A stretch of DNA of 64,000 nt from Scatophagus argus (taxonomy: Eukaryota > Chordata > Actinopteri > Scatophagidae), in contig NC_058512.1 in the NCBI RefSeq assembly GCF_020382885.2, forward strand, positions 8,830,802-8,894,801, in the 5' to 3' direction. The position numbers were made by a program, and so were the translations under genes. Of this stretch, positions 48,501 through 60,500 are shown in pieces. The notes under the pieces were generated by a model, which was not told the origin of the DNA, did no database searches, and worked only from the letters and a program-made list of their open reading frames with translations. Positions within the stretch are counted from its first letter, which is position 1. Every line of letters starts with the position of its first letter.

Positions 48501-50539
48501 CAATGTTGGGCTACTGAACAGAATATTTTTTCTTTCTATCTCCAGGGGTTCATTTCCAGTTGTCAGGGAAGACGACAACCATTGGAGAGACCATCGGTGC
48601 CCTGTCACGTTCTCCTTCCAAGAGCACACTGGTGTCAGTCTCAGATACAGGCCGTCCATCAGCCACCACCACTGGACTGGTCCTGGTTACAAGTTCAGAT
48701 CACACCAACACAAGCTCTTCTGACCAGCTTGCATCTCACGCTTCTCTGACCACCAGCTCTCAACTCCGGGGTGTCCCTTCGTTCACCATGACCTCCCACC
48801 CAGGCTCTTCAACATCCACATTCACTGCTGCCACTCAGACTTCAGAAAATGAGATCAAGAAGGACCTTGGTATACCTCCAAATATATTGTCCAGCAAGTT
48901 TCCTGTTGAGGTAACCACTACCACTAGCCCAGCCCAAAACTCTACACCCACTCCTGTCCACCAGTCTTCAAATATCCAAAGCAGCACTGGCAAGGAAACC
49001 ACTTTTTCCCCTTCTACACCTCAGCCTGCTGTCAATAAAATCCAAGCATCCATCTCCTCAGCAACAACCACCAGTACTCAGTTTGCCACCTCTGCTGCTG
49101 GCACAATCCAGCAGAGGATAGTCATCAACACCTCTACACCTCTTGCTGCTGGAACACAGATCCTCCTTAACAATGCACGTTTTGTAGTCCCTCCGCAGGG
49201 TTTGGGGCCAGGCAGCCATGTCCTTATCATCTCTAGCGCTGCACCACAACAAGTGCCTACTGTCAGTGCTAGCAGTGCTGGGGCATCAGTATCTCCCCAA
49301 GGTGCAAGCCATGTCACTGTAGCCCCTCAAGAACCAGTTTTACCCCAGTCCCCGGCCAGGCTGCCTAAACTGCCAGGCGTAAGCACTCCCTTTGTAGCAT
49401 GCACATCTGCTGTTGGCCCATCGTTGTTAACAACCTCTCCCAGTGTCACACCAGTGCAACTAAAAGGAACACCTGGCCTGGGCTCAGCTGTGTTACCTAG
49501 TAAAACAAATGCGGTGTCTGCTCTGCCTAGATTGATAGCCACACACGCTGGTAATTTTGCCTCGCCTCCTGTAGGTACACCTACTCTGGTTTCCTCCCCA
49601 CCAAGGTTAGGTACTGTACCAGCCTTAGTTACGCCAGTGGTAACCAGTGCCCCTGCTCTAGGGTCAGCGCTGGCCACAATCAGGCTAGCTGCTGGTGCAC
49701 CCACAAGAGCTGAATGTTCATCCACCATTTCGCCTGCAGTAGCATACCCCTTGCCCAGATTATCATCACCTCATTCATCCTTGTCTGTTTTACCCAGCCC
49801 ATCAGATCCCACAACCCTCACTTCTGCTGCAGTTCCTGTGGTAGCAGGCACACCAGCTTTACATTCTTCTGTTTCTGCTAAGCAGGTGGTTTCATTGACA
49901 ACCCCAGGCCCAGTCATACAGCCCCAGCAGACGTCAGTTGGAATTACAGCACCCCCCACTGCTCTATCACAGGCTTTGGTGCCCACGGGACTAGACAATA
50001 TGTCAATCAAAAAAACAGTGCATGCAGTCATGCAACCAGTGCTTGCTAGCACACGGACACAAGTATTGCCAACAGTAGCTGTCCCACCAATTGTTAGTGC
50101 AGTGTCTAGGGTGCAGACGTTGCCTATTGCTACGGTAACACCAATTGGAAGTGTTGTCAGCACTTTTGAAACGACACCTGTGGTAACTTCACCTTCTTCC
50201 AACAGCGCTGCACTGATCACCCCAGCTCAACCAATTACGTCACTCAAGACAAACAACAGCATCCATCCACCTGTCCTTCTGACCAATCAAGCACTTAGAA
50301 AGCACTGTCTGCAGACCTCATCATTAGGTATGCATACCAATGTAACATCCAAGCTTCTCATTAGTCCTGACGGTGCTGTTTTGAGCACAGTTCAGTGCCA
50401 GGTTAATCCAGCAGAGCTGACTGCCTGTCCCAAACCAATGGATGCACTGTTGGTTTCCCACAACAGTTCCACTGGAGCACCACACACACATGATTCCTCT
50501 TTACAGCCTTCTCAGACAGACAGAAAGTGCACCAATTAA
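41844..50539 (+). CDS. brd10: Bromodomain-containing protein BRD10 (KIAA2026)
   Basis: A large nuclear protein of poorly known function. Coding exons: 41844-42565, 42973-43173, 43306-44930, 45113-45174, 45301-45390, 45533-45648, 45830-46041, 46249-48318, 48546-50539. They total 7,092 bases, 2,363 residues (human about 2,100), and all junctions keep phase with GT-AG ends. Order of parts: acidic Ser-rich N-terminus (1-125), bromodomain-like region (about 127-240), basic linker, DDT-WHIM-like region (about 342-528), acidic and Ser-rich segment with Cys pairs (CLKCC, CSCC) and a Lys/Arg patch near 790, coiled coil (about 871-940), then over 1,300 residues rich in Ser, Thr, Pro, Val and Ala. Identification rests on the bromodomain-like exon, the overall architecture and its place between uhrf2 and mlana, as in human 9p24. 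The ATG follows an acceptor and stands in CACCATGG context. Confidence 0.88.
43306..44930 (+). CDS. brd10: BRD10 exon with DDT-WHIM-like region and basic patch
   Basis: Residues 308-850. About 342-392 (TLWELPAIGHFLCLAQTALN...ELERCLL...LLLSKIMSSLL) has the helix pattern of a DDT domain. About 461-528 (LLPFYQRVWLLKGLCDHVYE ... ILGYDSKENAYIHFP) fits WHIM motifs, including LGxDxxxNxYxxFP. These domains occur together in BAZ, BPTF and related partners of ISWI remodellers. A Lys/Arg run at 44749-44790 is a likely nuclear localisation signal. The match is by eye to remembered consensus. Confidence 0.7.
45113..46041 (+). CDS. brd10: BRD10 exons 5-8: coiled coil and acidic segment
   Basis: Four short exons (45113-45174, 45301-45390, 45533-45648, 45830-46041). 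LEELRELISKTEDELDDLES has heptad spacing of Leu/Ile, followed by GRWYYRREAVKDLHSTLIRL, LNELSPWEPKLVKAFQRNRL and a Ser-rich acidic run (CISSSSSSSDNDEE). The dense conservation-type composition, with aromatic and charged residues, suggests a folded interaction module. Confidence 0.75.
46249..50539 (+). CDS. brd10: BRD10 exons 9-10: long Ser/Thr/Pro-rich C-terminal region
   Basis: Two unusually long exons (2,070 and 1,994 bases) encode about 1,350 residues of low-complexity sequence rich in Ser, Thr, Pro, Val and Gln, with repeated short words of the TPxLVSSPP and TxVVTSPSS kind. Such regions are typical of transcriptional co-regulators and usually disordered. One block, GTIQQRIVINTSTPLAAGTQ followed by ILLNNARFVVPPQGLGPGSH, is less repetitive and may be a conserved motif. 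The TAA stop is at 50537-50539. Confidence 0.82.
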
Positions 50540-51280
50540 CTGAGACTGTGCCAGCTTTGTGATGACTCAGACACCACTTTTCATCTGCTTACTTTTGGCA
50601 GGGTTCATATCTATTGCTTGTAGTAATCTTGGGTTTAGCTAAAGAACTGCTTTCCAACTGTAGCTTGACTCATAACTTACATTTAGGATTCAGTAGTTTA
50701 TACCCTCTGGTTAGGTCATCTTATAGGTAAATTGTATTCTGAGACATCCTAGAAATGTATACTGAAATGGGTTTCTCAAGAGAAAACTGTTGAAGCTTCT
50801 CTCAGATGAATGTTATAGACTCTTAACTTTCCTTTTTTTCTACTTCATGGCCAGTAGTGACAACTGTTATGACAAATCACTAGAAAGGGTGGGTAGATAA
50901 AATAAATTTCAACTCTAGCTTTTGTAATATTTTTCAGTGTTATTGAATACTGCTTAAGAAGTAATAATTGGGATGCTCTTCATTGGCGCAACTGTCTCTT
51001 CGTTATCTGTCAGTTTGAACAATACAACTGTCTGTATCGAAAGTCTGTCACATTGTCTTTTTTTTTTTTTTTTAAACTAGTAACTGAAAACTACATTTTA
51101 CCTTTTTAGAAATATAAATAAACTAATAGATGAATTTGTACTACATGTTTGAGCCCATATAAAATGTTTTGAAGTTACATTTATTTATTTTTACCACATA
51201 GATTTTTCAAAAATATTTACTAGGTACATTTTCATTGAACAAATGTGGACGTTACTGCATGAAAATAAACAATGCGACTG
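50540..51280 (+). terminator. brd10: brd10 3' UTR with polyadenylation signal at 51264-51269
   Basis: About 740 bases of T-rich untranslated sequence end at AATAAA, followed by GT-rich sequence (gacaagtgtgtttgagc). No other gene lies in this stretch. Confidence 0.6.
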
Positions 51281-51336
51281 TCCCTGACAAGTGTGTTTGA
51301 GCTTCTTCCTTACAGACAGACTCTTGTGAAATCATT

Positions 51337-51349
51337 TTTATTGTTTATT
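51337..51349 (-). terminator. mlana: mlana polyadenylation signals
   Basis: On the minus strand two AATAAA copies (51344-51349 and 51337-51342) lie about 215-230 bases after the Melan-A stop codon. They place the two convergent 3' ends within roughly 50-80 bases of each other. Confidence 0.6.
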
Positions 51350-51564
51350 GAAACAGCCTAAAGTATATACATTGTGTCTGTTCATGTGCAAAATTTTACA
51401 AAGTGAGGATTACAATACTTTCACCTATTGGTATATTTAGTTATGAAGAACCATATCTACAGTGATATCAGATTATGTATTAGACAGAAGATGAAGTTCA
51501 GAGTTTTTTCGCCAGTATTTTTCTTTCTTCTTCAGACATCTCGTCCATCTTCACCAGAAGTCCT

Positions 51565-52963
51565 TTAGGGGGAATAGGGAGGAGGCAGCGGTCCTGAAGA
51601 AATCTTTTCGTAGGCTGGAGGAGCATTAGGAACCTGGAGTGGAACAAATGTATTCAAATGAAACCACTAATTAAAGAAAAAGTCACACTCTGAAGTGGTC
51701 ATATTTATTGACATTACTGACTGATGTACTGATACTCTTTTCTCTTGGTAATCTTGTAACTGCAGCAGTAGAAAAGGATCTGAATTGTTAAAGGACATTG
51801 TGCTTCTCTGACTCCATCTCATATGAGAGGCTGCTGATCTGATACTGTTCCCACACACAAGGATACATGTACTTCCCTTGGGAATGAAACATTTTTAATA
51901 CCTACCCCTAGTCTGGTGACATAATAATCTCCCCTCCAGGCATCCATTGCATCAGCTTCACGTGTTTAACACTGTGTTCAGAGCCACAAGGCTTTGTACT
52001 AAACAAGCACTCTGTGTTGTGGAGCTCAGGTTTTACAGAATTTAATTAAGACTGCTCACCAGTTAACTGGTCATTTTTTTTAATCCTTCAAGTCCAGCTG
52101 TAGAAATTGTTCTTATCAATCTTTTTCTGGACATTAAAGATTCTTTGCTTCAGAAAAGGGACATACAATGACAAGCCAGCAAACTCAGTCATGAGGTAAA
52201 TTCCTATTTCTCACCACAGGTCGAAAGCTGCCAAAGTCAGTTAGAGCCATTTTGTTGTCTGCTGAAGGTCCTGCCTCTGAGTACTGGCCTCCTGTGTAAC
52301 CTGGAGACCCTGATCTGGGGTTCTGCAAAGGAGAGAAAGATGTGCAAGGAATTGTGGGAAAACATCAAGAAATGAAGACAAGGTGATAAATTGTGGGGGG
52401 AAAGGGAGAAAAATATAGAAATGCAACACAGATCTTTCAAAGAGGTTGTAAATCAGATTAGACAAGCATTTCCATTTTTAAATGAATAAGCCACACTACA
52501 AAAATTGATTGCCCAATTAAATCAAGTTTGGAAATGCCTTTAGAGCGTGTATGGAATTTTGAAGAAACACTGAACACTTGATTTTATTAGCTAGAATAAT
52601 AGAGAGAAATCAACACTTTCAGCATAAAGTGTGAAAGTTAATATTTTATCCGAGTAATTATGATGGTCTCACCCTGATTATTTTGTAGCCACTCCTCTTC
52701 TTGAAGTACCAGCACCCCAGGATGAGGAGAGCTGCCAGGATGACCACCAGCAGAACTATGCCCACTGCCCTGTGGTGCACAGCATGATTCATAGAGACAA
52801 TTGTTAGATTAAGGAAGACCTATGTCAGAATACAGAAAGGATCTAAGGCACAACCACGGCATTGATCCCTGATTTCAAAATAAAACCAAAAGACGTACTC
52901 CTCAGCTCTGACGTATCCTCGCCGGCTGCTGGCAAAATAAATGTTAAAGTCTCCACGAGGCAT
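51565..52963 (-). CDS. mlana: Melan-A (MART-1), melanosomal membrane protein
   Basis: A small single-pass protein of pigment cells that works with PMEL in melanosome maturation. Coding exons on the minus strand: 52899-52963, 52673-52769, 52215-52322, 51565-51633. They give 112 residues (human 118) with phases kept throughout. The order matches human MART-1: MPRGDFNIYFASSRRGYV (human MPREDAHFIYGYP), a membrane segment at about 23-44 (AVGIVLLVVILAALLILGCW), the basic stop-transfer YFKKRSGYK (human YCRRRNGYR) and the tail VVPNAPPAYEK...LPPPYSP. The tail has two PPxY motifs (PPAY, PPPY), known docking sites for WW-domain ubiquitin ligases. I chose the ATG at 52961-52963 by alignment to human; an in-frame ATG eight codons upstream (52985-52987) could also be used. 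Confidence 0.92.
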
Positions 52964-53935
52964 CCCGTCTGTGCGATTGCACCGCATCCAGCTGAAAGTC
53001 AACAGAAAATCACTTTATAACCCCAGAAAGTAAAATGTGACAATGTCAGCTCCCTAACCAGTCAAATGTACTAAGCATTAAATATGGCTTGTCAACAACA
53101 GCACTCAACATTATTCCCATACCAGAATGCATAGATATGGTAATCAATAACTAAATGCAGCACACATTCAGTCTTTACACGCTTAACCACCACGTTAAAG
53201 ATAAATAAGATAAGTGAATAGGAAAGTTGGAATGTTATGAAAGTGTGTCACACTGTTGTTTCACACCATTAAAAGATATTTATACAGCCCTAAAAATCAC
53301 AACCATAAATACAAAACTACTTCCTCCACCCACTGCTCAGATCTCAGCGTCTTTCATCGGGAAAAAAAAACTTTTCTGGGTATATTTTGGTTAAATGTTG
53401 ACGCTGAAATATCGACTGGAGTTGTGTCATTGACTTTTTTAGTGACACACGATAGATAATGAGTAGGATTTTGCAGCATTTGCGCATTCGTATAAAGTTC
53501 ATTTCGCTCTGAAAATGCATAACCATGGCCTTTTAACCATTTAATTTTGTTACAACTGGACTCAAGCTGCAGAATGATGTAACATATGTGCAATGTGAGT
53601 TTAAAAAATACAAATCAACAGCTTGTAATAGGCACAGTAAACCAATCGGAACAGAAGCCTATCGATTAAAGGCCTGTTTAATAGATCTGCTCTTCTCTGC
53701 GACATAGCCAAGTCACCCTAACGGGACAGCATCGCCTGTTGCAGTAGCAGTAATGTATAAATCAGTGCTACAGGTAGTACACTGATAGTATCGATTTAAA
53801 TCCTGTATGAACAGGTAAAATCAGACCATTTGGAAAATTGCTCTGCTCTTTGCGCCATACTAAATATTCTATGCCAGCAAGGGCTACCGCTAGAAAAAAA
53901 CTTGCCTAGTCAAGACAAATAAACCAGCATCTTAC

Positions 53936-54050
53936 CAAATTGGATAATTAGATTGCAGAGAACAGTTCCTCTGGTTGGGATGCCTTCTCAGAAAGACTGG
54001 GTCCTCGGAGCTCTGTGTTATTTCACTCCTCAAATATCTTGCCTGAAGAG
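53936..54050 (-). other. mlana: Probable mlana 5' UTR exon
   Basis: A consensus donor on the minus strand (TTTG|GTAAGA) at 53934-53935 fits an untranslated first exon spliced to the acceptor before 52991. The 5' limit is a guess. A repeated CATGTG-type E-box, expected of MITF targets, is not clearly present close to it. Confidence 0.4.
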
Positions 54051-55890
54051 TGGCAGAGAACAGAGAAGGTCAGAAAACCCTCATGACCGTCACGGGTTCG
54101 AGGCTCATGGTTAAACCCATTGAAGCAGAGTAATTACCGTGAAACCCCGCGGTCCTGAGCTGAACACTATTGTGCACTCGTGAAACTTCAAGAGTCAGCT
54201 GCTGGCTTGTTTATTTTAGAGTGTGTGTGTGTGTGTGTGTATTGTTATTCATAAATATCCCAATCAAGGAAGTTCAATAACAGTTTTAATCTAAAATGCC
54301 TAACTAGGTGCCTTGGAAATACGGTTGCGTCATATAGGTAAATAAATAGTGATAATAATGTAAATACTATCCTTTTCAAATAGCTACAGCAGTTTGGCCT
54401 TCCAACATTGGAGTTGTTCTCTTCTGAAAGACTGAAAGACAGAAGCAGTCCAAGATGATGAATTATGGGATTTAAAAAAAGGTTTTGGCCTTTGATATCA
54501 AAATGATGGTGTAAAAGAAAGCTAAAAATAAAATAAATAGATGTATGTGCACTCTCAATGGCAAGGACTTTACTGACACGTCATATTTAGAATATTTCTT
54601 TGAGGGGGAAAAATAAGAAAAAATATTTCAAAAACAGCACTTATCGTGATATTGATCATTGCCAAGCCTTCACTCTACAGGCAATTTTGAAATTTTGTTT
54701 GTGCATATGTAGAGATTTTTTACTGCTGATTTGTTGTAGTGTCAATATACCTTATAAAGTTGGTGTGGAATAAAATAAACTTGGCAAAAGCATTTTTAGA
54801 GTGTGTTTAGCACAAGTAATGAATTTTGACACCTCATTTTAGTGCAGAAAAGGATATCGAGCGAGCATCCAGGTGACTCAGTAAACTGTGTGACTGTAGC
54901 GTACAGGAAGTCCTGAAAGCACAAGATTTAGTTGCAGACAGGATTCACATGGCAGTAACTGTGTTTGCTCTTGAATAATAAAGATCATCCTTTGACTCAT
55001 GTTGAGCTAAATGTATTTGTTACATAATATTTACATCATGCAGAGTAAATGTTTAATGGTGTATTGTAGAAAGCCAGCAGCTAATTCTAAATCACATATA
55101 ATAGCTCTTACTGAATGTTTGTTTTCATCATTCAAGCCGTTGCCTCAGGCCTGAACTATTGTGTTGCACAGATATTTTCCTCAGATGGAAAAATCCAAGT
55201 GCAATTTAATCCGTCTGAAAAGGATAAACTGGACAAGAACACACCCATACTTGTAGACTGTAAGGCGGGCAAGAAAAAAGTTTGCTTTAGTCTGCAGAAA
55301 CATTTTATTTTTCTCCACAAGAGGGAGACCAAAAGCTGTATATAAAATTGAGTCAGCCTTGGTTTGTGTCAAACTGCAATTTAGTGCTTCACCTGAGTAG
55401 GTTTACACATTTGGGCTATTAGATGCTATGGATTAGTTAATGTTTTCAACTGGCTTACATGTTTGTACAATCCTACATTCCTGAAAAGTTGTGAGAAAAC
55501 CCCAGAGGAGGAGACTCTCGCAGCTTTAAAGCAGTCAGCTGACTGACTCGTTGTTCATGTGTTTGTTGTGATCACTGAATACATGACGTCTGAGCTGGCA
55601 GCTGAAAAGAGAAAGTGAATGACATCCGATCAAAAAAATATAAAACAACCTGTACCTGAACTTCTTCTTTTTTTTGTGAATGAAATGCAGCATAATGTGA
55701 GAAAGAGTGGATGTTTAGTTCTGCTGGCCAATGATTTTAAAGCTCCAGATCAATGTGATGGAAAACCTGAAGAAGACTTCACAGGATTTCTTATTTATTT
55801 CAATGCATAGAACGTATCACTGAAAAAAAAAACATGGGAAAACACCATCCGATTAGGCTCTCTTTTCAATGGCTGATGATTTGGGATTCA
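54051..55890. other. Intergenic region between divergent mlana and nipbl
   Basis: AT-rich, with a (GT)n run at 54221-54240. A 76-codon frame at 55115-55345 starts after a weak acceptor-like sequence but matches nothing I know. No gene is called. Confidence 0.55.
54221..54240 (+). repeat. (GT)n microsatellite
   Basis: Ten-unit dinucleotide run upstream of mlana. Confidence 0.9.
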
Positions 55891-55899
55891 GTCATTGGT

Positions 55900-56277
55900 T
55901 TAGGGAGCTATTATTTTAACCGGTGCTTCCGGTCGGCATTTAGAAAGAGAGAGAGAGAGGGATGGGGGGGTTATAAACATAACCTCTCCGTTTTTTCTCC
56001 GCTCTTGGCATTTGATGGGGCCAGTTTAAGATGATGCTCTTAATCTCCCAGTAGATATGTTACCCGCAAGAAAGAAGAAAATCCCCGAGTCCTCCAGACG
56101 GGAATCACTGCCGCTGTGTTAGCATTTTACTCAGAGGAGCTGTTTGAACGGTGGGACGGAGAGGGAGCTAGAGACTCTTCTCCAGCTCCAGCTGCCATCC
56201 TACTCCTGCTCCTCCCCCTCCTTCACCACCACCTCCTCCTCCACCAGAACCACTTCTCTTTCTCATCACATTCAGAG
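55900..56277 (+). other. nipbl: Probable nipbl 5' UTR exon
   Basis: GC-rich, CpG-containing sequence with pyrimidine-rich stretches ends at a donor (CAGAG|GTAAAT) and would splice to the acceptor at 57500-57501. NIPBL genes in vertebrates have a non-coding first exon. The start of the exon is not determined. Confidence 0.45.
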
Positions 56278-57512
56278 GTAAATAAGCCAGATTCAACAAT
56301 AACAGTCTCTTTTCAGACAAACTGTTTACCTTCCTGAGTGTTTCCGCTTTGGCAGACACATCAGGCAGCCGTGACGAAACGTAAACGGGATCAGCCAAAG
56401 GGATAATTCTGATTTGTGATGGGGTCTTTGCTTTGTACCCCTGCCTCCCTGGCGTCGGGTCGGGGTTACGCTTCCTTAGGCAAGTCCGAGGTCCACTTTT
56501 TGAGCTAGAGATGCGTCGATGAAGGCCATAGTAAGTGTGAGGTGGAAATCTAAACCTATACACGACCTGTGTGAGAAAAAAGAGCTACACAGAGTAGGCA
56601 GCCCACGGCTAACTGGGTTTGATGCACTCCCGGTGATGCTAGCTCAGGCAAGTTACAGATGTACCTTGCTAGTTAGCTAACATACGTTAGCCACATCTCC
56701 AGTTGTTGCTAGCCGGCTAACCCCGAGTTGAATTTAAGTCACTTTCACAGACGTCGTTATTCCCGTCGTGTTCTTAGCAAGTGTGCACGTCGCAAAAATA
56801 GTAGTAACTGAGTAATAATACAGTCATATCTGGTGCTAAGTTGAGCTAATGCCACTGTTACAAGGCTTGGCAGCCCCGGAAACCTTAACGTTACCTGACA
56901 TTGTTAACAAAAGAAAGAATTTCAGACAGCCATACTACAAGATTGTTTACACTGTTTACACGTTGGATTTTGTTTGATAGGTTTCAACTGTGAAAATGAA
57001 TATGCTAAACTCTGACAAAGTGACGTTTGGCGTTATGTGTCACTTAGAGAGACACAGAGAAAGGGAGACAGAATTGTTTTAACTTCCTAATTATTGTGTC
57101 ATAGATCTCACCCTGTAAGTTATATTTCTGCGGTAAGTGAATATTGGACATGAGCGGGATGAAATATAACAGCTAACAATGCACACACTGAATGTGTGTA
57201 TTGTGAGACAGGAAGCAAGATGGTCTAGACACCAGAAGCTGATATAAATCAATAACTTATACAGACATGCCCAGACTTGCTACTTGCCGGTATATACTGT
57301 CTGTGTCAGAGATGCAGTCATTTTGGCAGTATATTATGGACACTCATGTGTTGACACAGAAGATGCACACTGTAGTTTCAAAGAAAGCACTTGGCCATTT
57401 CTTAATGTTAACAGGAATAGTACTGTACATAATGACTTCCAATGATCCCATGATGGTGAACGTAGTGTAAGACTGATTGTTGCCGCTTTTTGTCTCTGCA
57501 GCATTTTTGGAG

Positions 57513-57518
57513 ATGTGA
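57513..57518 (+). promoter_or_regulatory. nipbl: Start-stop upstream ORF (ATG TGA) in nipbl leader
   Basis: The first ATG of the exon that carries the nipbl start is followed immediately by TGA. No other ATG lies between it and the NIPBL start codon 75 bases downstream, with which it is in frame. Minimal start-stop elements are known to hold ribosomes and lower translation of the main ORF. Confidence 0.55.
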
Positions 57519-57587
57519 GGAATAGGAAGAGATTGGTGATATTGAGCAGCCTGTGCATTGACACGACCTCTTGACCTCATCTTCAGC

Positions 57588-60500
57588 ATGAATGGTGATA
57601 TGCCTCATGTTCCCATCACTACTCTTGCTGGAATTGCTAGCCTGACAGACTGTAAGTGAAACATCATCTTTCTAATGCAGTTCACACAGCCTAAACTGTA
57701 ACATTCAAACCAAGATGTGGCAAAGCTAACGAATACCTGACTGCCAAGCAGGGTGAAATCGACTGGGTGTGTAGTTATTCCAGGAGTTAAATACTGGTAA
57801 TTGTGATGCTTCTCACTACTGGTGATTTCAAGGCAGACTGAGGTGAAGTGGCTTATAATTATAAAGATGGAAATCTGTAGGCCCAGGGACCCCAAAGCAG
57901 TTTTGATAAAAGAAAAACAAATAGCTGTTAAAACAATGGAACGTTATACATTTCACAAAAACGTGATTTATTGTAGAACTGTTGCACTGGATTGCATGAA
58001 ATTGTAAAAGTAGATTTAATAAATAGGTAACTTGATCTCTCTTCATTGTGATGTTGCCATATTTTAAGGCTTTTTGATGAAAAGCATATTTCACATTTTG
58101 TCATGCATGAGTTTGTAATTATGCTAAGGCCTTCAGGAATGGATCTGTTTATTTCATCAAAAGTAAAGAAAAAATATCAAGCAAGAGTTAACATACATGT
58201 ACATTGTTTAGAAACATTGCATATAGCTGCTATATAGAGCAGGCCAGTTGGATGTTATCAAACTTAAAATCCTAATATGCACATATACTCACATATTAAT
58301 CTCTTCCCAAAATGGTTTTATTCTATGTTTATTCTTATCCTTTCATTTTCCACCCCACCTAACTTCTCTTTTCATCATCGCTTTAGTGTTGAACCAGCTG
58401 CCCTTGCCTTCTCCTCTCCCCGCCACCACTGCTAAGAGTCTGCTCTACAATGGAAGGATCTCCGAAGAGGTTGGCAGCCTTCTGTTGTGTCGAGATGAAA
58501 ATCTGGTGACTCAGCTGGCACAAAGCCTTAAGCAGGTCTCCACCGAACACATGTAAGTACCACTCACCCATCTTTCACACCTCGCTGAAAGTTTTTTGAG
58601 AGAAATAAAGTTTGAGAGAGAAAGGCTTGCACTTAGCTACCACAGTAGCTTTGAAGGTGTGCTAACTCCAAAATTATCTTTGAATTAAAAAAAAATAGAA
58701 TCTTCAGTTGAGTTTTCTGTCAGCAGTGTAAGTCGAAATGCTTTATAAAGTGTTGTTTCATTTTTAGCTTTAACTGTGAGGTGTCAGGTTTGGTGTTTCA
58801 CTCATCATATTGCAGCCACTGCTTTACCAGATGGGTCAGGTCAAGCTCTGTGCTGTCAGAATCATGAAGTCAGTGCACTAGTCAAAAATGCATTAAGGCC
58901 AGTGGGCTGTGTTATCACTGTGGATTATACGTTTGCTTGCTTTCCAGAGAGCTGAAGGACAACTTGGGGAATGATGAACCCGAGGGTGACATGCCAATGC
59001 TTCTACAAACTCTGCTGTCCAGGAACCCCAAAATATTCAGGGACAAAAGTATGTCAACCCAGTACAAGGTTTGGGGTGGTAAGGAGGAGACACTGAACCA
59101 TACTTTTGACTCAGCAGAACTCAATACACTCTCTCTTCCTGGTTGAACTCTTGGTTTGTTCTGTAACTAATTAACTAATACCTGAGCTTGTGTCAGTTTT
59201 TGGTATCATCAGTGATATCACTATCACATTTGGCATAAACAGTTCTATATCAATCTTTTAACCTTTGTTCTTTTAAAGCCTTCCCATTTTCTCATGAGAA
59301 GCTTCACAATTACAAGTAATTGTGGACATACACACGTTTCATACTGAATCATTATTTGTACACAGTGTGTACAGCAGAGTTAGAGGTGCTGGCATCTGCA
59401 AGATGAATATAAATCACAGGCAACCACACACTCCATACCATACAGTTTTTAAAAAATATGTATAATCAAGGTTATCTTATTAACGCTATTGCATGAATCT
59501 CTTGAAGTACAGAACAAAACATGGTGCTGTCATCACTATTTAGGTCATTTTAGCCAGTATAAGGAACATATACTGTGAGGCTTCATGTGTACTTGTCGTC
59601 TGACAAGATGTATATGACCTTGTACCTTGCTAATTCAATATACTCTAAAGTGTATATGTGACTGAAATTCTGTTTACTTTTTACAAATACACATTTTGGT
59701 CACCATTTCATTTTGTATACATGTAACAGATAAAGCAAGCCATAATGTTAACTGTGCAATAAATCCCATCATTGTGAAGCTTTTGATATACAGCTTTTGT
59801 TTGAACTGGTCTTAATTCAACTGCATTGTCATTTTTGTGGCTGCATGCAGTGATGGTGCTGTATTAGACAACGTTATATTGAAAGCTGCCATTTCTAATG
59901 TTTCATTTGCACCCATTTACAGTTTATAGAAACATGACACAGGAGGACCGAAGTAGCAGAAACACCTGTTAAGATAATGCAATCTAGTACAATAACACCG
60001 CTAACTACAGCCTACAGCCTGATTATAGAGTTGAGGCAGCACCTCTGTAGCACTGTTAATGGACGAAAAAGAAGGTAGGATATATAAGACTGTAGCTTAT
60101 TAGTGGTTTCCGGTATTGCTGTTGAGATAGTGTTTGGTTTAGCTGGAGACTCTTGATACAAAGGCAATGCTATTCCATTTCACTTTCACTTTTGAAAATT
60201 TTGTTAAACCTGAGCTGATGATGTGTAGATGTTTTCAGATATAAAAACTTATATTACTGAGTTTGTGTTCCCTTGGTACATAGGGGTGTTGTGGCACTGC
60301 AGAATTGTGTATGTTCAGCTTCTTATTTGTATGATCTTAATGGAAGATTTTTTTTGTCTTTATCTTGTAGGTGTAATGCAGCAGCCAATGATGCAACAGT
60401 ATAAGATTTCTCAGAATCAGGTGCATGGGAGTCCAGGATCAAATTATCAGCAAACCACTGTCCCTCAAAGCCCCTCTGGGTAAGGCAGTGCCAACATACT

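Noticed and set aside
49327..50220. Long minus-strand frames (133 and 149 codons) opposite brd10 exon 10
   Set aside because: Antisense shadows of the low-complexity Ser/Thr/Pro/Ala coding exon.
54946..55560. MITF E-boxes (CATGTG/CACATG at 54946 and about 55555) regulating mlana
   Set aside because: The six-base word is expected by chance at this density. The flanks do not match the M-box and both lie far from the presumed start.
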